Assembly: GCF_003732265.1 (NCBI RefSeq)
Contig: NZ_MOBK01000010.1
Span: 219,792-283,791, forward strand
Length of the DNA stretch: 64,000 bases
DNA from: Pseudomonas brassicacearum
Lineage (GTDB): Bacteria; Pseudomonadota; Gammaproteobacteria; Pseudomonadales; Pseudomonadaceae
Reading direction: 5' to 3'
Positions 42,968-51,663 of this stretch are shown in pieces. The notes under the pieces were generated by a model. That model searched no databases. It was given only the letters and a program-made list of their open reading frames with translations, and was not told the origin of the DNA. A program made the translations under genes and the position numbers. How positions within the stretch are numbered: position 1 is the first letter of the stretch; each line of letters starts with the position of its first letter.

Positions 42968-42998
42968 TTTGTAGCAGCCGGCGCCAGCTGCTACAAAG
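42968..42998. terminator. GC/AT hairpin between convergent genes
   Basis: TTTGTAGCAGC and GCTGCTACAAA form an 11-bp perfect stem around CGGCGCCA, extendable by GCAC/GTGC. It sits between the stop codons of wapR (+) and the acyltransferase (-). It could end transcription from both sides, though T-runs are short; it also resembles a REP-like palindrome. Confidence 0.55.
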
Positions 42999-43009
42999 GT
43001 GCGTCGACT

Positions 43010-44227
43010 TCAGCGAGCGATTTTCTCTGCCAGAGCCTTGTCGGCTTTTTTGCGTTGGCGCAGCCACTGCAATACTGTCCTGCCGGCCGTAATACCCGGC
43101 TTCTCGATGTACAGGAACGTCAGGCTGCTGATGATGATCAGCAGGCAGCTGCACACGGCCAGCAGCGGCAGGAAGGTCCAGATGTCGCGGACGTCCAGGT
43201 GAAGCACCAGCGGCAGGCGCTGGACTAACACCCACAGTACGAAGCCGTGCAGCAAATAGGTGCTGTAGCTGATTTCACCGAGCCAGCGGATGCTGCGTGG
43301 TTTCAGTGCGCCAAACAGGGTGTTGCCGGATGCCACGATCACGAAAAACAACGACATGAGCAGCATTGGCCTCAGGCTGAAAGCGCGGTTGAATGCCGTG
43401 AAGGCAATCACCAATGCCAGCAGCGCGATGATCCCCGCCATTCGAGTCTGACTCCAGGCCACCAGTTGCGGTCGACGAATCCAGTACGCAGCGCCGATAC
43501 CGCCGAGAAAACTCGCCAGAAAGTGTTTTTTCAGCGAGTGTTCCAGGCCGACCACTTTATACAGCGCGACAATGCCGATCAGGCACAACAGCACTTGCAA
43601 CCAACTGCCCCGGTAGATAAACACCATGCCGGCAAGGGGCAGTGCCATATAGAAAAACACCTCGTAGCCCAGGGTCCAGGTGACGTTGGAGATCAGCATG
43701 CCGGTTTGGTGGTACTGATTGACGTCGGGTCGGTCGAAGGTCAGCCAGGCCAGTATCTGGCCAATGAAGCGGATGCCGGAGTCCTTGAGTTCCCAGTTTT
43801 GCAGGTAGAACACCGTGACGAATACGATCAGCATCAGCGGCAGGTACAGCGGGTACAGACGAAACAACCGCGATACGGCAAAGGCCAGCCAGTCGTGTTG
43901 ACGTCCCTGGGTGAGCAATCGGCTCCAGAACAGAAAACCGGTGATCATGAAAAACAGCGCGACACTGCCTTGTCCGAGCTGTGAGTAGAAGTTGCTCGGC
44001 GGAAAATCGATCACGCCTGTGCGCAGGAAGATCAAGGTAATGATCGAGTGGTGCACGAACACGCCGAACGCCAGATAGCCGCGTAGCCCGTCAATGCTGG
44101 CATAACGGCTTTCACCGGAATGTTCGATGTGTCGGGCGATTTTCGGGACGGCACGCACTAACAGGGCGGCGGTCACGATGGCCAGCAGATAAGCTGCCAG
44201 CGCAATGAGTGGGTTGGTTTCTGTCAT
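43010..44227 (-). CDS. acyltransferase-3 (OafA/YrhL type) membrane protein
   Basis: 405 aa integral membrane protein with about ten hydrophobic helices. The family signature is present: YASIDGLRGYLAFGVFVHHS (catalytic His in the R-x10-H motif), then FFMITGFLFWSRL and RLFRLYPLY. Members transfer acetyl or other acyl groups to sugars of LPS, O-antigen or other exopolysaccharides. The ATG at 44225-44227 overlaps the stop of the waaL-kinase gene (TGATG), so both are co-transcribed. I do not recall it in the corresponding P. aeruginosa locus; it may be strain-specific and add O-acyl groups to core or O-polysaccharide. Confidence 0.88.
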   Translation of the reverse strand: MTETNPLIALAAYLLAIVTAALLVRAVPKIARHIEHSGESRYASIDGLRGYLAFGVFVHHSIITLIFLRTGVIDFPPSNFYSQLGQGSVALFFMITGFLFWSRLLTQGRQHDWLAFAVSRLFRLYPLYLPLMLIVFVTVFYLQNWELKDSGIRFIGQILAWLTFDRPDVNQYHQTGMLISNVTWTLGYEVFFYMALPLAGMVFIYRGSWLQVLLCLIGIVALYKVVGLEHSLKKHFLASFLGGIGAAYWIRRPQLVAWSQTRMAGIIALLALVIAFTAFNRAFSLRPMLLMSLFFVIVASGNTLFGALKPRSIRWLGEISYSTYLLHGFVLWVLVQRLPLVLHLDVRDIWTFLPLLAVCSCLLIIISSLTFLYIEKPGITAGRTVLQWLRQRKKADKALAEKIAR

Positions 44228-46089
44228 CAATGAGCCCGGGCCGGGGAGCTCCCGGCCAGCACTTGCCTGTGCAGGTTCTCGACAGCGGACTTCGGTGCCG
44301 TCATGGCGTAACCCTGAAGCAGCGCTTCGAAGTGCTCTTCGAACAGCCAGCGCCGGTCCACGGTGTAACGCTGCATATGGCGCAAGTTGCGCTGACGCAA
44401 GGCCAGGCTCAGGGATGAAGGGTAAATGCGCAGGTCAGCCACATCGATCAAGCCAAACTCGCCATCCTCAAGCACCAGTACGTTCCCCAGGTGCAGCGAA
44501 CGGAAGTAGACGCCTTGTTCATGCAGTTGAGCCATGAACTTGCCGAAACGCTCCACCAGTGCCTGGCGCACCGCCGGTGCGGTAATGCCCTGCAGGACCT
44601 GGCGCAGCGTATTACCGGGCAGCGGCGAATAGTGCACAGCGCTGCTGCCGTCTGCGAGGCGATACAGGTCAAGAATAGGCGGGGCAGGAATCCCGAGATT
44701 GCGCAGTTGCATGCTATTGACGGCAAAGCGTTCGGAGTAGGGGTTGAAGCTGCCCGAGGTGTACCAGCGGCGCCCGCGAAACAGCTTGAAGAAGCTGCCA
44801 TCGAGCAGGCGCAGGACTTTAGGGCCCAGGCCATCTTCTTCGATCACCTGTGCATTGGCGCTCAGTTGCTGCTGGGCCGTCGCGGTCAGCGTCTTGATGG
44901 GCATCGCCAGCAAGCGTCTGGCGCGCTGGTTGATGCTGAGTGCGACGATCAACGCCAGCGGGATCCACAGCAGGAACCAGTGTTCCTTGGGACGAGAGAT
45001 GATACCGCCGCCCTCGGTCAGGCCTGCGCCGATACCGAATATCAGCCAGGTCGAGGCGATGATAAACAGCGGTTGCAGACGATTACGCCAACTGCTGTAC
45101 AAGCTCCAGAGCTGGAAAAACAACCACGGCAGTAAACCCATAACACCCACGTAATAGAGCACGCCCAGAACGAAGCTATGGGGTTCCTGGAAACTGACGC
45201 CGACGCCCGGGTCGATGGTCAGATTGGCGCTATAGCCATGACCGATCCAGGGGTGATCGGAAATTTTCTGCACGGCCAGTTGCCAGATTTCGAAGCGATA
45301 AGAGTCGCCGCGTTCAATGATCATTCGCGCAAACAGTACATAGACCGTGGCTGCGCTGGCGACCAACCCCCCCATCAATACGATGGAGCGACGGTTCCAG
45401 CAAACGAAGCTCAGCCAGAGTGCCGCCATCGTCAATGCAACCAGAGGCGTCCTCGAGCCGGTGGCTATTACGGCGGTGAACATGATGACCATCGCCGGGA
45501 GACTCAGCCAGAGCATCTGCCGGCGCTTGCAGACCATGCTCATGCTCATCCAGTAGGCAGCGTAAAAGCCATACATATGAGAGCTCAGCAGCGGGTTGTC
45601 GAATGCACCGCCACCGATCAAACGCAAACCTGGCTCATACACGCGGGCGAACATGACCAAGTCGTGGGTGGTGCCGATCAGTCCGATCATTGCCGCGGCG
45701 AACAGCAACGGCTGGATGATTTCGCTGCGATAGCGCACCAGCATGTAACAGCCAGCAAACAGCAGCAGGGTATGCAAAGGTGGTTTGAACTGGCCGCCCA
45801 AGCCCCCCTTTTCCGGTCCCCAGCACAGACTCAACAGCGCCCAGGCCGCGAACACCAACACAGCGACGAAGACCGGTTCACGAATCATTTCCTTGAGTTC
45901 ACGGGGACGCAGGCACAGGGCGATCAGCGCAGGAATGCTGAACAGGCCATAAAAAAGCTTGTGGTGCAAACTTCGGCCCGGCAAGAAGAACAGGGCACAC
46001 AGGAGCAAGAGATAGCCGAGTGGAAGAATCCAGAGGCAAATGAAATCGAAAACTCGATTTGACGCACTATTGAAACCGCTGAGTTGCAT
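44227..46089 (-). CDS. waaL: O-antigen ligase WaaL fused to a WaaP/InaA-like kinase domain
   Basis: One uninterrupted 620-aa frame. Residues about 10-390 are a polytopic Wzy_C/WaaL protein, with helices at 13-36, 46-61, 72-90 and onward, ATGSRTPLVALTM (209-221), the long periplasmic loop and EPHSFVLGVLYYVGVMGLLP (302-321). Residues about 400-620 are a kinase-like domain: GSFFKLFRGRRWY (431-443) with the Lys, the catalytic-loop-like FRSLHLGNVLVL (529-540) and FGLIDVADL (545-553). In PAO1, from memory, these are two genes (waaL PA4999 and PA4998). The junction is near residues 390-400, and Met396 (44904) might allow separate expression of the kinase part. ATG at 46089 has only a distant AGGA site. 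No stop codon separates the domains. Confidence 0.82.
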   Translation of the reverse strand: MQLSGFNSASNRVFDFICLWILPLGYLLLLCALFFLPGRSLHHKLFYGLFSIPALIALCLRPRELKEMIREPVFVAVLVFAAWALLSLCWGPEKGGLGGQFKPPLHTLLLFAGCYMLVRYRSEIIQPLLFAAAMIGLIGTTHDLVMFARVYEPGLRLIGGGAFDNPLLSSHMYGFYAAYWMSMSMVCKRRQMLWLSLPAMVIMFTAVIATGSRTPLVALTMAALWLSFVCWNRRSIVLMGGLVASAATVYVLFARMIIERGDSYRFEIWQLAVQKISDHPWIGHGYSANLTIDPGVGVSFQEPHSFVLGVLYYVGVMGLLPWLFFQLWSLYSSWRNRLQPLFIIASTWLIFGIGAGLTEGGGIISRPKEHWFLLWIPLALIVALSINQRARRLLAMPIKTLTATAQQQLSANAQVIEEDGLGPKVLRLLDGSFFKLFRGRRWYTSGSFNPYSERFAVNSMQLRNLGIPAPPILDLYRLADGSSAVHYSPLPGNTLRQVLQGITAPAVRQALVERFGKFMAQLHEQGVYFRSLHLGNVLVLEDGEFGLIDVADLRIYPSSLSLALRQRNLRHMQRYTVDRRWLFEEHFEALLQGYAMTAPKSAVENLHRQVLAGSSPARAH

Positions 46090-46245
46090 GCTGAGAGATT
46101 CAATCCTGAAGTTGATCGGCCATTTCGGGGTGATGGCTATTTGATGCTTAATTCGATGCGTAACAATAACAGCCTTTATGCGATTGCCAGAACCCTGAAG
46201 AAGCTGTGCTAAAGTCAGCGTCCTTTTTATCGACAAACGCGTGAT

Positions 46246-48048
46246 ATGACCGACTCCAGTCTCTCCGCAAGCCCATCGAGCTTGAAAATCTACTTCCGCC
46301 TGCTCGGCTATGTCCGGCCGTACATCAGTCTGTTCCTGATCAGCATCGTCGGCTTTCTGATTTTCGCTTCGACCCAGCCAATGCTCGGCTACATCCTCAA
46401 GTACTTTGTCGATGGCCTGTCCAATCCTGAGGCAGCGCTCTTCCCGACGGTGCCTTACCTGCGCGACCTGCAATTGTTGCAGGCGGTGCCGCTGCTGATC
46501 ATCCTGATCGCCGCGTGGCAAGGGCTGGGATCCTATCTGGGCAACTACTTTCTAGCCAAAGTTTCCCTGGGTCTAGTCCATGATCTGCGAGTACAACTGT
46601 TCAATAACCTGTTGGTCCTGCCCAACCGGTATTTCGACAAGCATAACTCGGGTCATCTGATTTCGCGTATCACCTTCAACGTTACGATGGTCACCGGGGC
46701 GGCCACAGATGCGATCAAGGTCGTAATCCGTGAGGGCATGACGGTGATTTTCCTGTTTGCCTCGCTGCTGTTCATGAACTGGCGCCTGACGCTGGTCATG
46801 GTCGCCATCCTGCCGTTGATCGCCGTCATGGTGCGTACCGCGAGCAAGAAATTTCGCAAGCAAAGCAAGAAAATCCAGTTGGCCATGGGTGACGTGACGC
46901 ACGTGGCTTCGGAAACCATTCAGGGCTATCGCGTGGTGCGCAGCTTCGGTGGCGAAGTCTACGAAGAAAAACGCTTCTTCGACGCCAGCCAGGGCAACAC
47001 CGACAAGCAACTGCGCATGACCCGCACGGGTGCCATCTACACGCCGCTGCTGCAGCTGGTGATCTACACCGCCATGGCAGTGCTGATGTTCCTGGTGCTG
47101 TACCTGCGTGGCGATGCCTCGGCCGGTGACATGGTTGCCTACATCACCCTGGCCGGCCTGTTGCCCAAGCCAATTCGCCAGCTGTCCGAAGTCAGCTCGA
47201 CCATCCAGAAAGGCGTGGCGGGTGCCGAAAGTATTTTCGAACAACTGGACGTTGCGCCTGAAGTCGATACCGGCACCGTCGAGCGCGATGCCGTCACCGG
47301 TCGCCTGGACGTACGCAACCTGAGCTTCACCTACCCGGACACCGATCGCCAGGTGCTCAACGACATCACGTTCTCGGTCGAGCCGGGGCAAATGGTGGCA
47401 CTGGTCGGACGTTCAGGCAGCGGCAAGTCGACCCTGGCCAACCTGATTCCACGCTTCTATCACCACGACAAGGGCGAGATCCTGATCGACGGTGTTGAAG
47501 TGGAGCAGTACAAGCTGCTCAACCTGCGCAAGCACATCGCCCAGGTGACCCAGCATGTGACGTTGTTCAGCGATACCGTGGCCAACAACATCGCCTATGG
47601 CGATCTGGCTGGCGCGCCGCGTGAAGACATCGAGAAAGCGGCGCGAGACGCCTACGCCATGGATTTCATCGCGCAGTTGCCCGAAGGCCTGGACACCCAG
47701 GTCGGCGAGAACGGTGTGCTGCTGTCCGGTGGTCAGCGTCAGCGCCTGGCGATTGCGCGAGCCCTGTTGAAGAACGCACCGTTGCTGATTCTCGACGAGG
47801 CCACCTCGGCGCTCGACACTGAATCCGAGCGCCACATTCAGGCGGCGCTGGATCAAGTGATGAAAGGCCGGACCACGCTGGTGATCGCTCACCGACTGTC
47901 GACCATCGAAAAGGCTGACCTGATCCTGGTCATGGATCAGGGTCGGATCGTCGAGCGCGGCACCCATGCCGAGCTGCTGGCGCACAACGGTTACTACGCC
48001 CGCCTGAACGCCATGGGCCTCGACGCCCCGGCTGAAGACATCGCCTGA
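46246..48048 (+). CDS. msbA: lipid A export ABC transporter MsbA
   Basis: Homodimeric ATP-driven flippase of lipid A-core across the inner membrane. 600 aa. The transmembrane domain has six helices (about 25-330), followed by the nucleotide-binding domain with Walker A GRSGSGKST (near 387), signature LLSGGQRQRL (near 491), Walker B LLILDEATSALD and the H-loop IAHRLSTIE. ATG at 46246, divergent from waaL with a 156-bp shared upstream region. An intrinsic-type hairpin follows the stop. Confidence 0.96.
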   Translation: MTDSSLSASPSSLKIYFRLLGYVRPYISLFLISIVGFLIFASTQPMLGYILKYFVDGLSNPEAALFPTVPYLRDLQLLQAVPLLIILIAAWQGLGSYLGNYFLAKVSLGLVHDLRVQLFNNLLVLPNRYFDKHNSGHLISRITFNVTMVTGAATDAIKVVIREGMTVIFLFASLLFMNWRLTLVMVAILPLIAVMVRTASKKFRKQSKKIQLAMGDVTHVASETIQGYRVVRSFGGEVYEEKRFFDASQGNTDKQLRMTRTGAIYTPLLQLVIYTAMAVLMFLVLYLRGDASAGDMVAYITLAGLLPKPIRQLSEVSSTIQKGVAGAESIFEQLDVAPEVDTGTVERDAVTGRLDVRNLSFTYPDTDRQVLNDITFSVEPGQMVALVGRSGSGKSTLANLIPRFYHHDKGEILIDGVEVEQYKLLNLRKHIAQVTQHVTLFSDTVANNIAYGDLAGAPREDIEKAARDAYAMDFIAQLPEGLDTQVGENGVLLSGGQRQRLAIARALLKNAPLLILDEATSALDTESERHIQAALDQVMKGRTTLVIAHRLSTIEKADLILVMDQGRIVERGTHAELLAHNGYYARLNAMGLDAPAEDIA

Positions 48049-48056
48049 CCACTGCT

Positions 48057-48086
48057 CGCCGGGCGCGCAATGCGCCCGGCGATTTG
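48057..48086 (+). terminator. hairpin terminator after msbA
   Basis: CGCCGGGCGC and GCGCCCGGCG pair perfectly (10 bp) around GCAAT, followed by ATTTGT. It starts 9 nt after the msbA stop. The T-run is short, so termination may be partial. Confidence 0.6.
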
Positions 48087-48252
48087 TATCCAGACCTTTA
48101 CCCTTCTTGACCAAACCGGTCTGTTATAGATATTTCTGCTCAATAACTGAACAGATTTGCCCGCAAAATCATCCCGTTGCAGCCGTCACGCAAGCCAGCG
48201 CCAACCCTGTGGTAATATCGCGCCCCTGTTCATTTTGTATGTGGGTTGCTCC

Positions 48253-49677
48253 ATGAAGTTGTCCATGCCGCGATTCGATCAAGCCCCTGTCTTGGTGGTC
48301 GGCGATGTCATGCTCGACCGTTACTGGCATGGTGGTACCTCACGGATTTCCCCTGAGGCGCCGGTACCGGTGGTCAAGGTCGAGCAAATCGAGGACCGCC
48401 CGGGCGGTGCCGCCAACGTTGCGTTGAACATTGCCGCGCTCGGTGCTCCGGCGTCGCTGGTCGGCGTGACCGGCGACGACGAAGCGGCCGACAGCCTGGC
48501 CAATAGCCTACAGGGCGCAGGTGTCCGGGCTATCTTCCAGCGCATCGCGCACCAGCCGACCATCGTCAAGCTGCGGGTCATGAGTCGTCACCAGCAATTG
48601 CTGCGTATCGATTTCGAAGAACCCTTCGCCACCGACGCGTTGGCGCTTGGCGAGCAAGTCGATGAATTGCTCGAAGGCATCAAGGTGCTGGTGCTGTCCG
48701 ACTACGGCAAAGGCGCCCTGAAAAACCATCAGGTGCTGATCCAGGCCGCTCGTGCCCGTGGCATTCCGGTGCTGGCGGATCCCAAGGGCAAGGATTTCTC
48801 GATCTACCGTGGCGCCAGCCTGATCACCCCGAACCTCAGCGAGTTCGAAACCATCGTTGGTGGTTGCGCCGATGAGCACGAGTTGGTGAGCAAAGGCGCG
48901 CAGTTGATGCACGACCTCGACCTCGGCGCTCTGTTGGTGACCCGTGGCGAACACGGCATGACCTTGCTGCGCCCGGATCATCCGGCGCTGCACCTGCCGG
49001 CCCGTGCCCGTGAAGTGTTCGACGTGACCGGTGCCGGCGACACGGTGATTTCTACCCTGGCAGCGGCGATTGCTGCTGGCGAAGAATTGCCCCATGCGGT
49101 GGCCCTGGCCAACCTGGCGGCGGGCATCGTGGTCGGCAAACTCGGTACGGCAGCCATCAGCGCCCCGGAACTGCGTCGCGCCATCCAGCGTGAAGAAGGT
49201 TCCGAGCGCGGTGTGTTGGGCCTTGAGCAGCTCTTGCTGGCCGTCGCCGATGCGCGAGCGCACAAAGAGAAGATTGTCTTCACCAATGGCTGCTTCGACA
49301 TTCTGCATGCCGGCCACGTGACCTACCTCGAGCAGGCACGGGCCCAGGGCGATCGTTTGATCGTTGCGGTCAATGATGATGCTTCGGTCAGCCGCCTGAA
49401 AGGGCCGGGTCGTCCGATCAACAGCGTCGACCGTCGCATGGCGGTTCTGGCCGGTCTGGGCGCGGTGGATTGGGTGATCAGCTTCCCTGAAGGCACCCCG
49501 GAAAACCTGCTGCGCGAGGTCAAGCCGGACGTGTTGGTGAAGGGTGGTGATTACGGGATCGACCAAGTCGTCGGCGCAGACATCGTGACCGCTTATGGCG
49601 GGACGGTGAAAGTGCTGGGGCTGGTAGCGAACAGCTCGACCACGGCGATTGTCGAAAAAATCCGTCAATCCGAGTGA
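48253..49677 (+). CDS. hldE: bifunctional heptose-7-phosphate kinase / heptose-1-phosphate adenylyltransferase
   Basis: Makes ADP-D-glycero-beta-D-manno-heptose, the donor precursor used by WaaC and WaaF. 474 aa. The N-terminal ribokinase-like domain (1-318) has VVGDVMLDRYWHG, RPGGAANVALN and the catalytic DVTGAGDTVISTLAAA. The C-terminal cytidylyltransferase-like domain has FTNGCFDILHAGHVTYLEQA (about 341-360, HxGH). ATG at 48253 (MKLSMPRFDQAPVLVVGD). A possible -10 box TAATAT lies at 48213. Separated from msbA by 204 bp. Confidence 0.96.
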   Translation: MKLSMPRFDQAPVLVVGDVMLDRYWHGGTSRISPEAPVPVVKVEQIEDRPGGAANVALNIAALGAPASLVGVTGDDEAADSLANSLQGAGVRAIFQRIAHQPTIVKLRVMSRHQQLLRIDFEEPFATDALALGEQVDELLEGIKVLVLSDYGKGALKNHQVLIQAARARGIPVLADPKGKDFSIYRGASLITPNLSEFETIVGGCADEHELVSKGAQLMHDLDLGALLVTRGEHGMTLLRPDHPALHLPARAREVFDVTGAGDTVISTLAAAIAAGEELPHAVALANLAAGIVVGKLGTAAISAPELRRAIQREEGSERGVLGLEQLLLAVADARAHKEKIVFTNGCFDILHAGHVTYLEQARAQGDRLIVAVNDDASVSRLKGPGRPINSVDRRMAVLAGLGAVDWVISFPEGTPENLLREVKPDVLVKGGDYGIDQVVGADIVTAYGGTVKVLGLVANSSTTAIVEKIRQSE

Positions 49678-49684
49678 GACGACG

Positions 49685-49818
49685 CGGTCACCTGTGGCGA
49701 GGGAGCTTGCTCCCGCTCGGCTGCGAAGCAGTCGTAAAACCTGCGAGTGCGATGTGACTGGCAGAATGCTGGGGGCCGCTCCGCAGCCCAGCGGGAGCAA
49801 GCTCCCTCGCCACAGTTA
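49685..49818. repeat. inverted pair of REP-like elements (GGCTGC-hairpin type)
   Basis: TGTGGCGAGGGAGCTTGCTC at 49692 and its complement GAGCAAGCTCCCTCGCCACA at about 49796 face each other; each is joined to a small GGCTGCGAAGCAGTC or GGCCGCTCCGCAGCC hairpin. Same unit as the 13.1-13.3 kb cluster. Lies between convergent hldE and the hypothetical gene. Confidence 0.85.
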
Positions 49819-49852
49819 AACCCCACAGCCACAGAATTCAGTGGTGTTCCTT

Positions 49853-50818
49853 CTATCGTGCCGCCTTGCGCGGCACGATCTTCTTCAGCAATTGCTTCGC
49901 CTTCCCGCGTAACCGCGCCAATCCTGAATCCTTCCCCGGCGGGCTCAGCCCTTGCTGGCGCACCCAATCCTTCCAGCGAATCCGCTCATCACGCACCACC
50001 CAGCCTTCCTGTTGGGCGAAGCTCTCCGCCAGGAACAACCCGCGCGTGCTCGCCGGGTAGAGTTGATCCTTCTTCAAGGTATACAGCTCGGCCATCGGCT
50101 GGCCGTCCTGCAAGGGCATCAGGTACAAATCCGGGCGCTTGCGGTCGAGGCGGGCCACAAGCTGATCGCCTTCCAGCCGCTCATCGACATGAAACAGGCT
50201 CAGGGATTTGGCTTCCTTGGGCACGTCCAGACGCAGGTCATAGATCAGTTGCAACGACGCGGTGGGCAAATGCACGTAAGCCCGCGGACGTTCGATCAGC
50301 TGCAGGTTGGCGCAACGCACCGGTCGCGCAGAACCGGATAACGGCGTCAGGCGAAACGGTAGCGCCTCGCGGTAGTGCAGGGCACTGGCATAGGGTGCTG
50401 GCAGCCACGTGTCATTAAAACGCCCGCCGAGCCAGCCTTCCGGGGTTTCCAGCAGACACTCTTCGGCAATTTCCTGGATCGCGGTGTGCAACGGCAGGTT
50501 CAGCTCATGGGCCGGCACGTACCCGGAGATCAACTTGAGCACCACGTCGCCACGGTCTTGCCGACGCTGACGCACCAGCACCCAGTATTCGCGATTCTGC
50601 CAATGCAGGGTCAGGCGCACCGAGACCCCGAGGTTGGCCAGTTCCAGCGCAAACCGCTCGGTGCTGGCCACCGTCACGGGGCGGCGACGTTGCAGGGTCT
50701 GGGAGAAATTGAGCGGCATCCCGACGCTCTGATAACTCAAGCCTTCGGGAGTCGCTTCGACGTACAACGGCAGGGTCTTGAAGTTGCTCGGGTTCTTTCT
50801 AATGAGCGTACGCGGCAT
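49853..50818 (-). CDS. conserved hypothetical protein with a Nudix-box-like motif
   Basis: 321 aa, apparently cytoplasmic and without signal or membrane segments; the C-terminus is basic (KQLLKKIVPRKAAR). The region GYVPAHELNLPLHTAIQEIA (98-117) followed by EECLLETP resembles the Nudix box G-x5-E-x7-RE-x2-EE-x-G, but with two extra residues between E and the QE pair and Gln in place of Arg, so hydrolase activity is doubtful. I cannot name a family. ATG at 50818 has a good AGGAG site. It lies 32 bp after the aldo-keto reductase gene and is probably the last gene of that operon. Confidence 0.8.
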   Translation of the reverse strand: MPRTLIRKNPSNFKTLPLYVEATPEGLSYQSVGMPLNFSQTLQRRRPVTVASTERFALELANLGVSVRLTLHWQNREYWVLVRQRRQDRGDVVLKLISGYVPAHELNLPLHTAIQEIAEECLLETPEGWLGGRFNDTWLPAPYASALHYREALPFRLTPLSGSARPVRCANLQLIERPRAYVHLPTASLQLIYDLRLDVPKEAKSLSLFHVDERLEGDQLVARLDRKRPDLYLMPLQDGQPMAELYTLKKDQLYPASTRGLFLAESFAQQEGWVVRDERIRWKDWVRQQGLSPPGKDSGLARLRGKAKQLLKKIVPRKAAR

Positions 50819-50850
50819 GTCGGCTCCTGCTTAAGGCCGCGTGGGCGGCA

Positions 50851-51663
50851 TCAGTTTCTACGGAGGACCTGGGCAACGGTCGCAACGTTGTGGGCGAGGT
50901 GCAGCGGATTAATGGTCCCGACAATAGCACTGGCCACACCCGGATGTTCAAACAACAACTCGAAGCTGGCGCGCACCGGGTCCACACCTGGACTCAGGCA
51001 CACATGACCGCTGGCGAGGGCTTTTTTGACCAGAATGGCTTTGCCGTGAGCAGCAGCATAGTCAATGACGGGCTTCTCGTTCTGCTCGTTCAGATTGTAG
51101 GTGACCATGGCGCAATCACCTTGTTCCAGAGCCTTCAAGCCACCCTCGACAGTTTTCCCGGAAAAACCGAAGCCGCGAATCTTGCCTTCGGCCTTGAGCG
51201 CGGCGAGGGTTGTGTAGACCTCGCTGTCATTGAGGATCGCGAGATCGTTGCCGTCGGAGTGCACCAGCACCAGGTCGATAAAATCCGTTTCCAGGCGTTG
51301 CAGGCTGCGCTCCACTGAAAGTCGGGTGTGGGCGGCACTGAAATCATGGCTCGACTGGCCATTGGAAAATTCTTCGCCGACCTTGCTGACAATCACCCAG
51401 TCCAGACGCTGATCGCGCAACAGCGGGCCGAGGCGTTCTTCGCTGCGGCCATAGGCCGGGGCGGTGTCGATCAGGTTGATGCCCATGTCGCGGGCGAGTT
51501 TGAGCAACCGGCGTGCATCGTCGTCGTCGGGAATCTGGAAACCATTGGGGTACTTCACACCCTGGTCACGGCCGAGTTTGACCGTGCCCAGGCCCAGCGG
51601 CGAAACCAGCAGGCCGGTGCCGCCCAGTGGGCGGTGCAGATCGTGCAGGGTAGGTTGACTCAT
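50851..51663 (-). CDS. aldo/keto reductase
   Basis: 270 aa NADPH-dependent aldo/keto reductase fold. The catalytic tetrad is complete: Asp66 and Tyr71 in NLIDTAPAYGRSE, Lys94 in VIVSKVG, and His135 in LVLVHSDG. The cofactor-binding C-terminal part (VASAIVGTINPLHLAHNV) is present. Substrate unknown. Starts with an ATGA overlap at the end of the FAD oxidoreductase gene, so the two are translationally coupled, as in PA4992-PA4991 of P. aeruginosa (from memory). Confidence 0.9.
   Translation of the reverse strand: MSQPTLHDLHRPLGGTGLLVSPLGLGTVKLGRDQGVKYPNGFQIPDDDDARRLLKLARDMGINLIDTAPAYGRSEERLGPLLRDQRLDWVIVSKVGEEFSNGQSSHDFSAAHTRLSVERSLQRLETDFIDLVLVHSDGNDLAILNDSEVYTTLAALKAEGKIRGFGFSGKTVEGGLKALEQGDCAMVTYNLNEQNEKPVIDYAAAHGKAILVKKALASGHVCLSPGVDPVRASFELLFEHPGVASAIVGTINPLHLAHNVATVAQVLRRN

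Noticed and set aside
43247..46062. Plus-strand frames opposite the acyltransferase and waaL
   Set aside because: The minus strand has hydrophobic helices and family motifs; the plus-strand translations are Gln/His-rich antisense noise.
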